From positions 558,001-622,000 of the forward strand of contig BGZK01000011.1 of the NCBI GenBank assembly GCA_005406025.1: a stretch of DNA of 64,000 nt, written 5' to 3'. Below are positions 11,130-22,830 of the stretch, piece by piece. The stretch comes from Eumeta japonica (taxonomy: Eukaryota; Arthropoda; Insecta; Lepidoptera; Psychidae). Made by a program: the position numbers and the translations under genes. Each line of letters starts with the position of its first letter. Within the stretch, counting starts at the first letter, position 1. The notes below the pieces were generated by a model. The model saw only the letters and a list, made by a program, of their open reading frames with translations. It made no database searches and had not been told where the DNA came from.

Positions 11130-11545
11130 GCTCCGTGACCCTATTAACACTTCAGCCATCGTGACATTTAGTAAATAGCCACCCAGAGATTTTACAGCTC
11201 GGTCCCGAAACTTTTTCTCCTTCGCTACATATTCGCTAACTAAGCATAAAATAGAAAGCGAGCGTGGAATTCAAAAGTCTATCTCGGGCACACCTCGCGC
11301 GGGCGCGGCGCGGCCGGCGCCGGCGCGCGCGCCCGGCACATTATGCTAACGACCAGCCGAAAGGTCGAACTGTTCGAATTTCCAGTAATACTGTATAGTA
11401 ATTCGGCTGAACTCGACCGAACGCAATCTATTCAGTTTTCTGAAACAACTTACACATCAACAGCGGAGGTCGCCAACTTCACTGAGGCGGCAGAAAGTGG
11501 CTTATCTGATACGTTTTCGACGATGTATTATATACTGTTATAAAA
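11130..11545. promoter_or_regulatory. Unique-looking island with extreme CpG core
   Basis: A pure G/C run of about 35 bases rich in CG lies at 11295-11335, inside a block with balanced composition that resembles no repeat in the window. A 66-codon frame (11343-11543) begins at the edge of the core. I see no domain, so I read the block as a candidate conserved non-coding or promoter element. Confidence 0.35.
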
Positions 11546-11765
11546 TCATTCGATTTCAAGTTGAACATTCAAATTTTCAATATGCCAAATGTATTAGTTT
11601 AGATGTACAAAAAAATAAATGAATGTACTTTTGAACCGATAACACAGTCGATGGGATTAAATTTTAGCATTGGAAATGCTTTTTCGATCGCTTCAGTAGA
11701 GTAGCCGTTTTCAATAAAAATGCGATAAGACTCTAGTGTCCTCAATTATTAACATGTGAAAATAA

Positions 11766-12478
11766 TACTAATAAATAAAACTTTTTTTAAAAACAAGCTT
11801 TTATTCAAAAATTCAGTTATACTAAAACAAAAATAATAAATAATTTTATCCGTTAAGGGTTGCGCTGATAAATGTTATTTATATAGATAATTATAATAAA
11901 ATAGATCGATCGAAATCCTGCATAAAATTATTTACTTATCTAGGCAGGATGTTAGGATAATCTCTGAAAAAATAAATGTCCATAATTGTACCTAATATTT
12001 ATTATAATAGATAAATTAGATAAAATTATCTGTAATAAATATCCATAATAATTATGCTACAATTATTGTACCAAATATTCTATTACACTAAGCAATTCCA
12101 AAAGTTTGTAACACGTAAGAAATGTATTTAGTTCAAATTTTTCTTTCTCTATTTTCTATTTGCACTACAAGCTTTTGATATTATTTAATGTTATTTAATG
12201 TAATAAAACACTAGGTACAATTATGGATATTTATTTTTTTCAGTTATTAACTTAACATCCTGTCTAATAGATAGTTTACTGCCTACTAGATAGTCTAGTA
12301 GATATTATAGTTTTATGCTGGAGGTCGATCGATCTATTTTATTATATTTCTCGATACAAATAACATTCATCAGCACAACCCTAACATAAAATTATTTATT
12401 ATTTTGGTTTTAGTAAAACTAAACTTTCGAACCAAAGTTTGTTTTTAAAAAGTTTTTTATAATAAGTAATTTTTGTGT
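11766..12478. mobile_element. Fold-back element with about 240-bp inverted arms
   Basis: The left arm (about 11766-12007) is the reverse complement of the right arm (about 12187-12478), with interruptions. Shared blocks are ACTAAAACAAAAATAATAAA TAATTTTAT, GGTTG(C/T)GCTGAT(A/G)AATGTTATTT, AATAAAATAGATCGATCGA, CAGGATGTTA and CCATAATTGTACCTA. The right arm has an extra patch (CTACTAGACTATCTAGTAGG) missing on the left. There is no coding capacity. Structurally it is a long-TIR MITE. Confidence 0.85.
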
Positions 12479-12719
12479 CAAATTTTAGGTTTGTCTTAAT
12501 ATATGCATTTCTAGTAATGTATCATTATTGTAAGGTGATTTTAAAGTAGATTCTCGTTGTAATTCTGCCTCGCTATTTAAAATATTTGTTTTCTTCTCTA
12601 AATTAATTTGTCATCATCTTCTTCAGAGAGTTTCTCTTTATGTTTGTTCTTGGCTTTTTCCAACCTTTTTCTTCTTTTAGTAGATTTTTCTTTTCTCATT
12701 TCGTTCTCGCCAGTATTGG

Positions 12720-13200
12720 ATAATTAAATATTTAACGCTCCCAGTGATCCGGATAGAAGGGCAAGGGCTAATTACAACAGGGTGCGTCTAGGTGCTTTAA
12801 GATGGTTCGTTCTCGCCAATATATTTTTGACACCGTATTGTCATTCAGTATATCATCATAGCCCTACCTTCACTTGGGTGCATTACATTCCTCCACCTAT
12901 TCCGGGCTGTCTTTTACTCGTGCGTTACGGAAATTGCAGTCCGGGTTTGATTTTGGAGTTTTCCTTCTCCTAGGCAGGTGGCAAACCAATGTTGACGACG
13001 TCCGTCTTAGCGATCCCTGCTATCATAAATGAGTCCAAACTTTATATAGTTGCAATTTTTATGACAGAATCGCTTTGAGTATGTACTCAAAGCGATTCTG
13101 TTGAAAGGTTTCAACTCCATCTTCAAGCCTCAGAAAATCTAGAGAACTTGATGGGATTGCGAGGTTTCGTAACAAAGTTCCCATGGCCACCTTTCGGCTC
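12720..13200. repeat. Unclassified interspersed-repeat-like region
   Basis: The 12720-13010 part has a balanced composition and a 63-codon plus frame (12782-12973) ending in a Phe-Ser run. The part around 13170-13200 carries CCATGGCCACCTTTCGGCTC then CATCATCG, a motif I associate with a dispersed lepidopteran repeat. I have no second copy in the window to prove repetition. Confidence 0.35.
13064..13101. repeat. Perfect 18-bp hairpin with 2-base loop
   Basis: ACAGAATCGCTTTGAGTA, loop TG, TACTCAAAGCGATTCTGT. This is a very tight perfect palindrome without simple-sequence composition. Confidence 0.92.
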
Positions 13201-14127
13201 CATCATCGAAATCCTGAACATCATCTAACGCCAAAACACTTGTCAAGACGAATCAAAAGAGCCCAAACTCAATGCGGTTCCGTCGTTTTATTACACAATT
13301 TTTATAGTCATGTATCATTACCATCTTTACACAGGACCCGATCTAGCTATTTAGCCGCTCCGGGCAAAGATAATTTTTGCCGCCCTTTACATACACAAAA
13401 CCATATAAAAGTCATAAGCTAGTTATGTTGAGGGATGTTAAGTATACAAGTACCTATATAAAATACGTGATATTGTTGGGATTATACCTACCTATAATAT
13501 TCACGCCAGTCTATTGGGCCTTCTGAAGAAGTACCTACCTATATGTAAGTTGATGAGTGTTTTTATGTTAGTAAGTATACAATGTGTCTTTTAAAAAAAT
13601 TCACGGAAAGTACTGAATGGATTGATATATCTTTTTATCGACATAATTATGTACCTTTCAACTTTCATTGTCATCAACCTATTGCGACTTACCGCTGCGT
13701 ATGGGTCTCTTTTCCCTGTCTCGGGCTAATCTTGTCTATGTACGATGACCCTTTAACTAAATGAACAATTAACATTTTTCATCAAAATCATTTCAGAAGT
13801 TAAAAAGATTAGGACCAAGCTGTTTAATTGTTTATGATGGTCAATCGATTCATATGTATTTAAGTTAAGGTTCATACGGTATAGCTGAATTGGCTATACG
13901 ACGTATCTTAAAGACAGATAACTATATTGTGTATAGCTAAAATCCTCTGCTATATCTGCGAAATAACTGATCCTCATTCTGACAAAATTTTTCTCTCCAT
14001 GCAGTTCAAAAATGTAAAATCGGCAGAAAGTTCAGATGATTTTTTTTTGTATTCTAGTTTCTAAGTTCTAGTCTGGTTGGTTTCTTATTTCCTATTTAGG
14101 TGTTTTTTCTTCTTAGTGTTCCATAAA
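13201..14127. other. Spacer with unclassified segments
   Basis: Mixed composition. The frames at 13183-13422 and 13582-13764 carry no motif. Around 13350-13385 there is CGCTCCGGGCAAAG followed by TTTGCCGCCC, a weak inverted match. Confidence 0.4.
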
Positions 14128-14697
14128 ATTTCAAAAGTATCGATACTTTACTCGATACCAGTATCGTATCAGATTTATCGATATCGAGAAAGGTATCGAT
14201 ATTGTTCGGTATCGAGTATTTTTTAAACCATTTTTAAAAGTTCCGATTGAGTAAAATCCGTAATATCAAATGTTATCTGAGAAATTTCGGAACTTGGAGT
14301 TCGGAACTTATCAAAATGCGACACTTAATAATGGTATCAAACTAACTAAATTTTCGGTACAAAAATAAATTAGAGCAACAGTAAAAAAGTAAATCAGGAT
14401 TAAACTGTTTTAAATCTTTTTTTACTTAATTGATAAAAATAAATATACTAAATAGGTACCAATCACAAGAAACTGGCTACACATGCTCTAAACATAAACT
14501 ATTGTCTATAGAAGGGTAATTCCCTACAACCCAAATCTAATTATGTGACTTAAATTTTGTTAAAAGTATCGAGTACTTATAAAAGTATCGATACCTAAAA
14601 AATATCGGATGAAAAATATAGTATCGTGTTCAAATATACTTAGTATCGAAATGAAAGTATCGATACTACTCAGGTATCGGTATATATTGCGGATCCC
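14128..14697. mobile_element. Decayed hAT-type element dense in TATCGATA motifs
   Basis: Two clusters (about 14138-14215 and 14565-14690) hold many copies or near-copies of AGTATCGATACT / GGTATCGATA, the subterminal-repeat pattern of hAT transposons. The right boundary reads GCGGATCCCTAC. Its reverse complement, GTAGGGATCCGC, resembles hAT terminal repeats of the CAGGGNNC type. The matching left terminus is not visible, so the left end is probably truncated. Confidence 0.55.
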
Positions 14698-15849
14698 TAC
14701 ATCTTCTTTCTTTCTTTCGAACTAAAATAATTCAGCTAAGTAAAATACTTAAATATTTCCACTATCCAACCTGAAGTAGGTTGGAAGGTGGCACATAAAA
14801 TTCTCAACCTACCAACTTGGGTGGTGGATGGCTAATGGCTAGGTTAAAAGATAAGAATAACAATTTTAAATAAAAAATAATATTACACTTATTTACGACT
14901 CATTTTATTTTGGGACTTTTTCAAAGAATCTCAAATTTCCAATCCATTTTGGAGAATTTAGTTACTTATTTTTTAATCCTACAATCATTAATATCAGTAA
15001 GCCATCTAATAGTACTTTTGTGGTCCTTTATGAAGGTACATTTTACAAAAATTTTTAACGTCAGGTGAAACTTGTGTATGATTTGACAAAAGGGTTATAT
15101 GATATGTACCAGAAAAGTTTGTCATATGCATAATTTTGATTTTAAGATTATTCAAAAGTGAAACTATCATACTTGAGAAATTGTCATTACTCGTATAATG
15201 CGTGTTACCTGACAGCTAGCGCGTCACTTTAGCTCTTCGTTCAGGCCCCATTTTCAATGAAAATGCATATTTGCTCTAGTGTTGTGAGTTCTTTGCCTAG
15301 GTGAATGTTTGAAGCGTTAAAAGATGCGTATGAACATGGATAAAAAAAAAAATTGAAAATGATTTATAATTTTGTAAGAAAAATCCCAAAAAGAACATTA
15401 AAACTGTACACCTTCAGAAGGTTTCTAAAGAATACTTTAAAACCTATTTAGAATTTGTTTCTTTTAATTTTTGCATTTTTGTATTGAACATTGTTGTTTT
15501 TGGAAAATAATGAAAAACTTTGAAATTATCATTTATTTTAGTATCCTTATTCACGACTTACGATTTAACGTAGATTGTGAACAGGAGTACTGATAATGAT
15601 TAAAAATATATATTTTTTACGATATGTATTGACTGTTTTACTGTAATTATTAAAATAAAATATTTATAAAATTAGGTACAATGTTTTAGTACAAATATTT
15701 TTATTTTCATGCACACCCCATGAATAAAAATGTGGGAATCAGAAATTCGAAAATTTGCAGTAGCGGAACCGTATAATTTAGATTTGTTTGTTTGTTTTAA
15801 ATTATAGTGAACCACTGTATTGGTTTTTCTCAATTATCACACACATTTG
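14698..15849. other. AT-rich spacer, nothing recognised
   Basis: AT-rich, with a short imperfect hairpin at 14767-14790 (CCAACCTGAAGTAGGTTGG). No coding-like frame is seen. Confidence 0.5.
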
Positions 15850-16075
15850 CTCTATAATAAACGTGTGTAACGAAAGGGTCAGCGCGAGGGTCGTCCTAGA
15901 AATTCTCATGCGGGCCAAATTGGTGGCACATTAAAGGAGAGCGAAATTTTAAAATTTGATGCAAAACTTGCATGAGACTATTAATGTCAGTGAAGCAAAA
16001 GACATATATATTGGTCATATCATGTGAATTTTGCTACCCTCCTGGAAATTGGCGTAACTTTATAAAAAAATAAAG
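15850..16075 (+). pseudogene. RTE-type LINE, C-terminal and 3-prime end fragment
   Basis: Decayed translation gives NVCNERVS then GRPRNSHAGQIGGTLKESEI, followed in another frame by LM-VSEAK and a tail near 16060. The same C-terminal order (GRPRKSYADQIGG.. then DVSEAREICK.. then SAYPSG) is known from moth RTE elements. The VSEAREICK part is also visible at 57575. Frameshifts and stops are present. Confidence 0.7.
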
Positions 16076-16095
16076 TAATTTACATATATATTATT

Positions 16096-16228
16096 TTGTA
16101 TATAGATGTAATTTACATCTATATACAATATAGATGTAATTGTATACATACATAATACAATATGTATATATGCAATACATATTGTATTGTATATTAGTAT
16201 TTATACAATATTAGTATTGTATAAATAC
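16096..16228. repeat. Cluster of three AT-rich palindromes
   Basis: There are three consecutive hairpins: 16096-16128 (16-bp perfect arms, 1-base loop), 16154-16188 (AATACAATATGTAT arms, 7-base loop) and 16197-16228 (GTATTTATACAATA arms, 4-base loop). They begin about 20 bases beyond the 3-prime end of the RTE fragment, so they may derive from its microsatellite-like tail. Confidence 0.88.
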
Positions 16229-17127
16229 AATACCAATACTGTATTTAGATTCTTATTTGAGTACGTAATATCCAAAAATATTTCTTGCTTAAATAAATCA
16301 AAGATTTGTTAATAATCTTAAAAAAATATATAATAGTCGAAAACAGAGATTTCGGACATTTTATATCGCTTATTATAGCATGATTTAAAAAAAACGACAT
16401 TCTTGTGTTCGACACGTAATTTTATATTTCGCAGAATTCATAAAGATAACTTTGTTACTTCTATATCTGCTAAAACGTTATTTGATTTCTGAGCTTATGT
16501 AATATCTTCATGAAATAATTAAGTTCTAATAGCTTTTTGGCAATTATTCATCAAGAAACTTGTTAGTTCGTCTACTCTAATATTAAAGTATTAAAATAAA
16601 AGAAAATTCGTAGGTATTTCTATACGTATAGAGTTTTTGTTAAAAATTGAAAAGGATATCGAAACACAAGGCGAATACTCTTTCCGATACACGCACATGC
16701 GCCCACGCACGACTCGCTAACTTTATAATAATAAACGTTGTTTTCACTCCATCGTACGACTACGTAAGTGTAAATAGGAATATATTCGATATTTCAAACT
16801 TGAATTCTCATTATAAATTCTAATCGAAAGTTTAATATAAATCAATTACATCAGTTTCTTTGTGACCTTTAGATTTCAAATGTTTAATTGAAAATCCATT
16901 TGGGCTAAAACTGTTTGTAAGACTTGGTATTTCTGTAACCGTTTAATAAAATTGCAGACTCATCGTCAGCCTTCGAATTCATTGTTGAGATTTTGACTTT
17001 ATCATGAGTATCATTCTCGTGACATAAAATACTTTGGATATGGCTATCGTAATGATCAACTTTCATAAATATAATCAATGAAAATGGGGCATGTCGAAAG
17101 GAAACACAGACTATGATCATATATAAA
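16229..17127. other. AT-rich spacer, nothing recognised
   Basis: A somewhat less AT-rich patch at 16680-16770 includes CACATGCGCCCACGCACGAC. No gene is supported. Confidence 0.45.
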
Positions 17128-17335
17128 ACTAGCTTTCGCCCACGACTCTGGCCTGAGTAGAAATGGAACGAATCCCTTAATATTTCTTTTTTATTTTAAT
17201 CACGATTTCGACCCCGATCCAGTAACGAATGCCAATTTCGGGTTCACTGTCACGGTATTGATTCGGTCCTTCTTCCTAAATCCCAATACCAATCGCGCTC
17301 GCGATTCTTTCAATTTTGTTTTCGGTACCATATTA
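17128..17335 (+). repeat. Family C element, decayed
   Basis: The head ACTAGCTTTCGCCCACGACT is followed by GATTTCGACCCCGATCCAGT and further GATT/CGAT words, like the minisatellite bodies at 10150 and 10900. Confidence 0.6.
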
Positions 17336-17349
17336 ACTATCGCATCACA

Positions 17350-17480
17350 CCAATATTATAAAAGTGATGAAGAATTTTATTTGGCACCACTAAGCACTTA
17401 GACCACTAAACGGATTACGATTAAAATTGGTACACACAAAAATTAAGATGAACTTGTTTGTAAATTTTTGTTTCCGCCTA
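17350..17480 (+). repeat. Family C-related head fragment
   Basis: AATATTATAAAAGTGATG followed by ACTAAACGGATTACGATTAA AATTGGTACACAC resembles the tail-side consensus of dispersed lepidopteran elements (AATATTATAAATGCGAAAG and AAACCGATT). Related ATATTATGAATGTGAAAGTT occurs at 44344. Confidence 0.45.
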
Positions 17481-18899
17481 TATCTGCAAATTAGCTTTGC
17501 ATTATACACACGTCACATCTAAATTTTCTCCTTATTCTCCCGTTTGTACTTGCTTTCAATATACTTATTTTGAAAATTGTTTTATTTTTGACGGTTGACG
17601 ACATCAAGATGCCAACTGTTTTCTATCGTTAGAACTGCCCTGTCGACTCTTCGTAAACAACACCACTTCTGATTGGACTCATTAGAAGGTTAAAAAGATA
17701 TTACAAAAAGCATTAAGAAAATCTAAAAGTAAACCCCTTATAATATTCATTTCATTCTGATAAGAAATGAATAAAGTGAAAAGTTTTATATAGAGTATAT
17801 TATTGCTTCTATTACATCTCAATCGTCGAAACAGATGGTTAATGACGAGATAGATTCACTTACTGATAGTGAACGCCACCAAAAGTTGCAATACCCCATT
17901 TGATCTCATTTCATCTTCTCATCGAATTATATTTCTATTAATCAAATTATAAAGACACAGAATCATTAGAACAGCCATTTTCAAAAGCAAATCCAATTTG
18001 GTGTAATTCTAAAGCTAATAAAAAAGACTAAATTAGAGAATTTTTCAACAAGTGACTTGGTTTTCAAGATTGTTTCATAGTTTAAATTATATGTACGATG
18101 GCATGCAAATGTGTCTTGCAAAAGTATGTCCTAGCGAAGCAGAGCGTGTTCGCACTGAACAAGAATCACGTTGCCTAAGTCAACATAGATGGCGTGACTG
18201 CATCACGTTTCTATCCGTTTGTCCATCTGTCCTTCCGCCCGTCAACTTTCTTTTTCTCAGAGATACGTGAAGGTATCAGATTGAAATTAATACCAAATAC
18301 GTAGGTTTCGAGTTTCTTACATTTGTAAACGAATCTCGATTTCAATCGAATATAATCGATAAATACGATCAAAATATGGTGATTTAGATTTTATATTTTG
18401 AAACTCGCAAGCAAATCAAAATCCATAGATACTCTCCACTGAAGAAAAGTATCACAGCACCAATAAAGGTTAAAATCTGAAAATCGTTAATTTATAGTTA
18501 TATCATATTAAAATGTTTTTTTTGCGATTACAAACTTACACTTGTGTTAGAGAATGGATCTGATTTAGACTAATACGTTATACATCATTTTTGAATTTCC
18601 CACTATGAAAATTTTAATGTTCAAAAATTATATTTTAAATTTTTGTGAAAAAATGTAAGTTTTGTAATTTCTGGCACCTATCTGTCATCTCTCCAGTATT
18701 GTCGACAACAGACAAAAATCATCATGCCTTTGGACGGATAAAATATCAGCATACGTAATTAATTTTGTAAGGAACTCGCAGTGAGCGAGTCCTGTTGGCA
18801 CTTGTGCAATTTTTCATCATACTCGTAATCAAATCATTAACAAACTTTTATCCTGAATAACATTAAAAAGCGTTCGTTTTTGTTTTGCCTCGTTTGTTC
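17481..18899. other. Spacer, nothing recognised
   Basis: Mostly AT-rich. A less AT-rich patch lies at 18120-18250 and carries a 72-codon frame without motifs. I see nothing to name. Confidence 0.45.
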
Positions 18900-19310
18900 T
18901 ACTCTATATAATTAAAGGAAATTCCTGAACTCGCCACATAAGACTGTTATTGAATGCAGTATACAAATTGTGTTTTCATTTCAGTCCATTCTACAGAAAG
19001 TGTATATTTACACCCACAGTCACGCCTAGCGAGCGATCACTTTATAAGAGTTATAATTAGAAGTTCGCAATGTAGACGGCTTATCAAAAAGTCCTCATCT
19101 CCATTTCATTGCCTTTGCGCTCGGCATATAAATGAACTGTTGGTTTGATTACTATTCATAAAGTCGTAGGCCCGCAGCCAGCGAAATTGTTTCGTCGCGC
19201 CGGCCACAGGTGGCGCGGGGCGCGGCGGGGCGCGGCGGCGCGGGCCCCGGGGGCGGCGGGCCCTGCTGGCGGTGGACAAACACCAAACTTATTTTCCGAA
19301 TAGAGAGCAA
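18900..19310. promoter_or_regulatory. Regulatory-type island with GC core
   Basis: The unique-looking block has CATAAAGTCGTAGG, ACTTTATAAG and TTATAATTAG words (Cad/Abd-B- and homeodomain-like). It ends in a G/C core at 19196-19270 that is almost free of A and T. A CTCF-type site lies at 19208. There is no coding signal. The enhancer or insulator role is inferred. Confidence 0.35.
19204..19219 (+). promoter_or_regulatory. CTCF-like insulator motif
   Basis: CCACAGGTGGCGCGGG contains AGGTGGCGC (19208-19216), the core reported for insect CTCF. Unlike the two other copies of this core in the window (46651, 52141, both minus), this one sits in non-repeat DNA. Confidence 0.4.
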
Positions 19311-19759
19311 CATTTACATTACAGAGGGAAGGACGTACCGGAATAATGAAAATGATCCCTTCATATCACCGCAAAAATGAGATCACGCAATGGCCCTTCG
19401 TAAATTGAAGTTAATTAAGTACACGTTATAATATAATTTGTAAGTATAATAAAAATAATTGGTCGCGCGTAATAACAGTTTTGTTGACACGGGAACTTTT
19501 TGATTTCATTAATTCGTTTTCGGTTACATAGTTTCGGTTGTTTGTTTAGGCCTTTAAATAAATATCCTAATCACACAACGGTATATAGAGATTTTTATAC
19601 GCGACTAACGTTTGTTTGTAGTTGTATTTTGTTGGAATTCCTGTACGCCTTCCGACTCGAAAGTGTGTTTTCTAATATTTACTTATTAAATAATTTATAG
19701 TTTCGAGATTAGTTTTCTGTTTTATAAATGCATACCAAAAACAAAATGGAAACTCTCAT
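19311..19759. other. AT-rich spacer
   Basis: TAAT-containing words (GAAGTTAATTAAG, AAAATAATTGG) near 19410-19460 may belong to the adjoining islands. No gene is seen. Confidence 0.4.
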
Positions 19760-20080
19760 AACTTGTCGTCCACCGGTTTCAATAATACGAGAACGGTATG
19801 CGAAAAATTATTTTATTCAATAAAAAGATACGATTTTATTACCTCGCGATACTCTGACAGCTAGACAATGACACACGAAAACGCCCGTCAAAGGAGCGAG
19901 CTGAAGCGCGCTCGCGTTATGTAAATTGCCAGGCGATCTCCCCGATCTATTCCAGCTTCTATAGTTTCAGACGGAAACACAACTAAGGGTTTGGTCGATA
20001 CTTCAAAAGAGCGTCACGGGCATACACAAATTTCGGCAATTTGTTTTGCTGCAAATAGTACTAAAAGAAGTATGACCTGC
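19760..20080. promoter_or_regulatory. Regulatory-type island
   Basis: Balanced composition with GCGAGCTGAAGCGCGCTCGC and CGATCTCCCCGATCTATTCC, and no similarity to other parts of the window. It gives no useful translation. I read it as a candidate conserved non-coding element. Confidence 0.3.
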
Positions 20081-20108
20081 TGTTTATTCGATGGAAAGTC
20101 TTAAATAA

Positions 20109-20506
20109 AATTAAAAAAAAAACCCGACTGCAAAAAATCAACAGATAAGCAACGTACTAAAAAGGCCGAAATAAGATTGAGAAAACAAACTACTAAAACC
20201 TAATAAACTGCACTTTGGTTTAACAGACTACATTATAAACTGAAAACTTAAGTTAAATAATTGACATTATGTTTGGTAGCAGGCGGGACCCATTAATTTT
20301 CTTACGATTTATAATTTGCAAATGGGTGTCGCCTGCTACCAAAGATGAAATAAATTATTTAATTTAAGCTTTCAGCTCATGATGTGGTGTCTTTTATATC
20401 AAATTATAGTTTATTAGATTTTAATAGTTTGTTTTCTCAATTTTATTTCGGTCTTTTTAGTGCGTTGCTTATCCTTTGATTTTTTGAAGTCAGATTTTTT
20501 TAATTA
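20109..20506. mobile_element. Fold-back MITE with about 185-bp arms
   Basis: The left arm 20109-20294 pairs with 20321-20506. Outer blocks read CAAAAAATCAA(C/A)(A/G)GATAAGCAACG and GAGAAAACAAACTA. The inner block TTTGGTAGCAGGCG..ACCCATT pairs 21 of 23 bases around a 26-base centre. The outer end AAAAAACCCGACTG(C) is a familiar end of dispersed lepidopteran repeats. No ORF is present. Confidence 0.88.
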
Positions 20507-21259
20507 TTTATTTTACTTTAGGCTTTTTAGTGTTCTGCTCGGCACATTCATATGAACGGAAGCGTGTACTTTTATGACTTTTGTAAATAGAGCAAAATGT
20601 AGAGATGATTTGGTTAGTAACTATTGATAGTGTGTCAAACAAAACACAAATGAAAGTTATAATTGACGTAAGCGGTTCAATTGGCTATACCGGGTAAAAA
20701 ATACGATATCTGACACACACTTACCCGATTTAAAGCCAAAATACCTACGACATTTGAATGCATTCATTGCAAATTTATTCGAATGATTGAATTAAAATGG
20801 TCGTAATTATTCCTGATTAAATTTAAATAAATAACATATGTACATTTTTGTAATCTCCTTTTAATTCCCTTTATTTTGATACCCTACTAGATAGTTTGGG
20901 GTAAAAAAATTTTTTGAACTACTTACAGTGTGGCACCAAAAATGCGACATTTTGTCTTTTTTTTTTTAAATACCTATTTAAGAACAGTTGGGTTTTTGAG
21001 ACGAATGAACGATACCTTAATTGTCGATATCCATCCAGCCTTTGGAAGATATGTGCGATTAAAGAAATTTACAAACAAACATACAAAATGCGCGCGAAAA
21101 ACAATACTTTTCCTTGGCAGTCGGATAAAAAGGCGACCGATAAAATTTAATTTCAACATAAAATTGCCTTTTAGATAACACACTTCGTGGAGCACACTTT
21201 GGCAATGTATAATTTAATAGAAATCAGTAAATATGATTAAGAAAGGTTCGAGTCACTAA
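20507..21259. other. AT-rich spacer, nothing recognised
   Basis: Overlapping frames on both strands at 20914-21195 cancel each other as evidence. No motif is seen. Confidence 0.45.
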
Positions 21260-21545
21260 TAATAAAACATCAGTGCAGTCGTGAGGCGCCTCCCGTCGAC
21301 GACTCTGCGACCGCCGGCTCCTCGCGCGCGCCGGCCGCTGTGGAGCGCGTCTGCTCGTCACACGCGGCAGTAAACGCCAATGGCCAAAATATTATAATGT
21401 ATAGTGGTGGGCTCGGAAAGTCGATGGGTTTGCAACTCGACCGCCGCTTAGCTGGACAAAACATAGTAAATATTAGTACGCCAGGAGCTTCACATAATAG
21501 TATTAAAAAAATTGCTAAAATAATTTCGATCCCAATACTATAATA
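21260..21545. promoter_or_regulatory. CpG-rich island with CCAAT-type word
   Basis: The CpG-rich part at 21280-21370 includes CGCGCGCGCCGGCCGC. It is followed by AACGCCAATGGCC, with a CCAAT core. Frames cross it on both strands without domains. A promoter or enhancer is inferred. Confidence 0.35.
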
Positions 21546-22429
21546 ATAATTTTAATTGGTAGAAAAGAAAAGATGTACAAAAAAACATTGATAATTTTTT
21601 TTCAACACTAAATAGCGTTGCAAATTTTAATCAAGTAACTTTATTTGCTTTTTTTTCAACCAAAGGTTAATAGCAAAATAAAATATAAACACAAATTAAA
21701 TATTAATATACATACACTAACATGTCGTTACTCACACAAATTTCATTTTATTGACACCAATAGAAATATTGATAAATATTTTAACTCGACAAGAAGAAAA
21801 TATTTTCCTTCTAAATTTATTATACAAAAATTAGCGGAGCCATTAAGTTATTATATTATTAACACGTTTAGTTCCATGGATAAAAAAATTATGAGTTTCT
21901 ATTGAGGCATTTGACATAAATTATGATTTAAGTTAGTTTCTAAGACAATAGAGGAAACGTCTTGCAAATTTTTGAAGTGAAACTTCCTTAGGCACATGAG
22001 GGTAAAAATTTTTGCACTACATAAGAATTTTAATAAATCGGTAACAAGGAAAACCAACAATAATATTGTATTAGTGGCTGACACTCCACTCATAATGACC
22101 GAGGCAAAAATTATAAATACAAAAATGTATATTCAATCTGGTCCACTAAAATATACAGGGAATGCTAAGGAAGGAACTGGAAATTGAACTATTCATAGAC
22201 AGTAATGATATTGATAACAATCAAAATGATGATATGTAACATATTGATTGTTTATTGATAGCGAAAGAAAAGGTAAGAATCTTTTTAAAAACTAAAATAA
22301 GTACATTCGGAATCATCTGCGCACGGGTTTTATATTATTATTTTTATTATATAGTTTCAGGTCAGATTCTAAGCATTTCTACCAATTATTGACTTTTATA
22401 TCGTTATCTGTTTACTGGTAATTATATCA
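21546..22429. other. AT-rich spacer, nothing recognised
   Basis: Several short frames (21645-21905, 21996-22187 and an antisense shadow) have only AT-driven composition. Confidence 0.45.
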
Positions 22430-22830
22430 GAGATAAACTTCCGACCACCGTCTGCAGATCTAGCAAAAAATACTGAAGTATTGAACGAGGACAGTCGCTG
22501 GAGGTCTCAGACCGCAAGTTCTCAAAGTTGCGAGTGCATTAGAAGAGCCGTCGACGGCGACAGGGGGGGGCGCGCGCGCCGGCTATTCGATAAAGCTCGG
22601 CTAACGTTGTAGTTTCAGCGCCGTCATACTACTTAACATGCGGTGAGTTGCATCACGACGACAACCCTGGTACATATCATTATTACATATATCATAAACT
22701 TTACTGCATTGGTCTCAACATGGTGTAGCCAGTGTCGGTACACTTTGTGCACATTCAAGTTTCGCAGTTAGTTGAGCTTAATAAGGCAGTTTCCGTGTCC
22801 TATGCTTCGCTTCAATTTGGACTAAACTTT
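22430..22830 (+). promoter_or_regulatory. CpG island, possible 5-prime exon ending at 22642
   Basis: The GC-rich core is at 22540-22590 (GACGGCGACAGGGG). Some 50 bases on, ATG CG is followed directly by GTGAGT (GT at 22643-22644), a good splice-donor match, so a 5-prime UTR exon carrying the start codon is possible on the plus strand. No downstream exon is identified. The alternative is a conserved enhancer with a chance donor. Confidence 0.25.
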
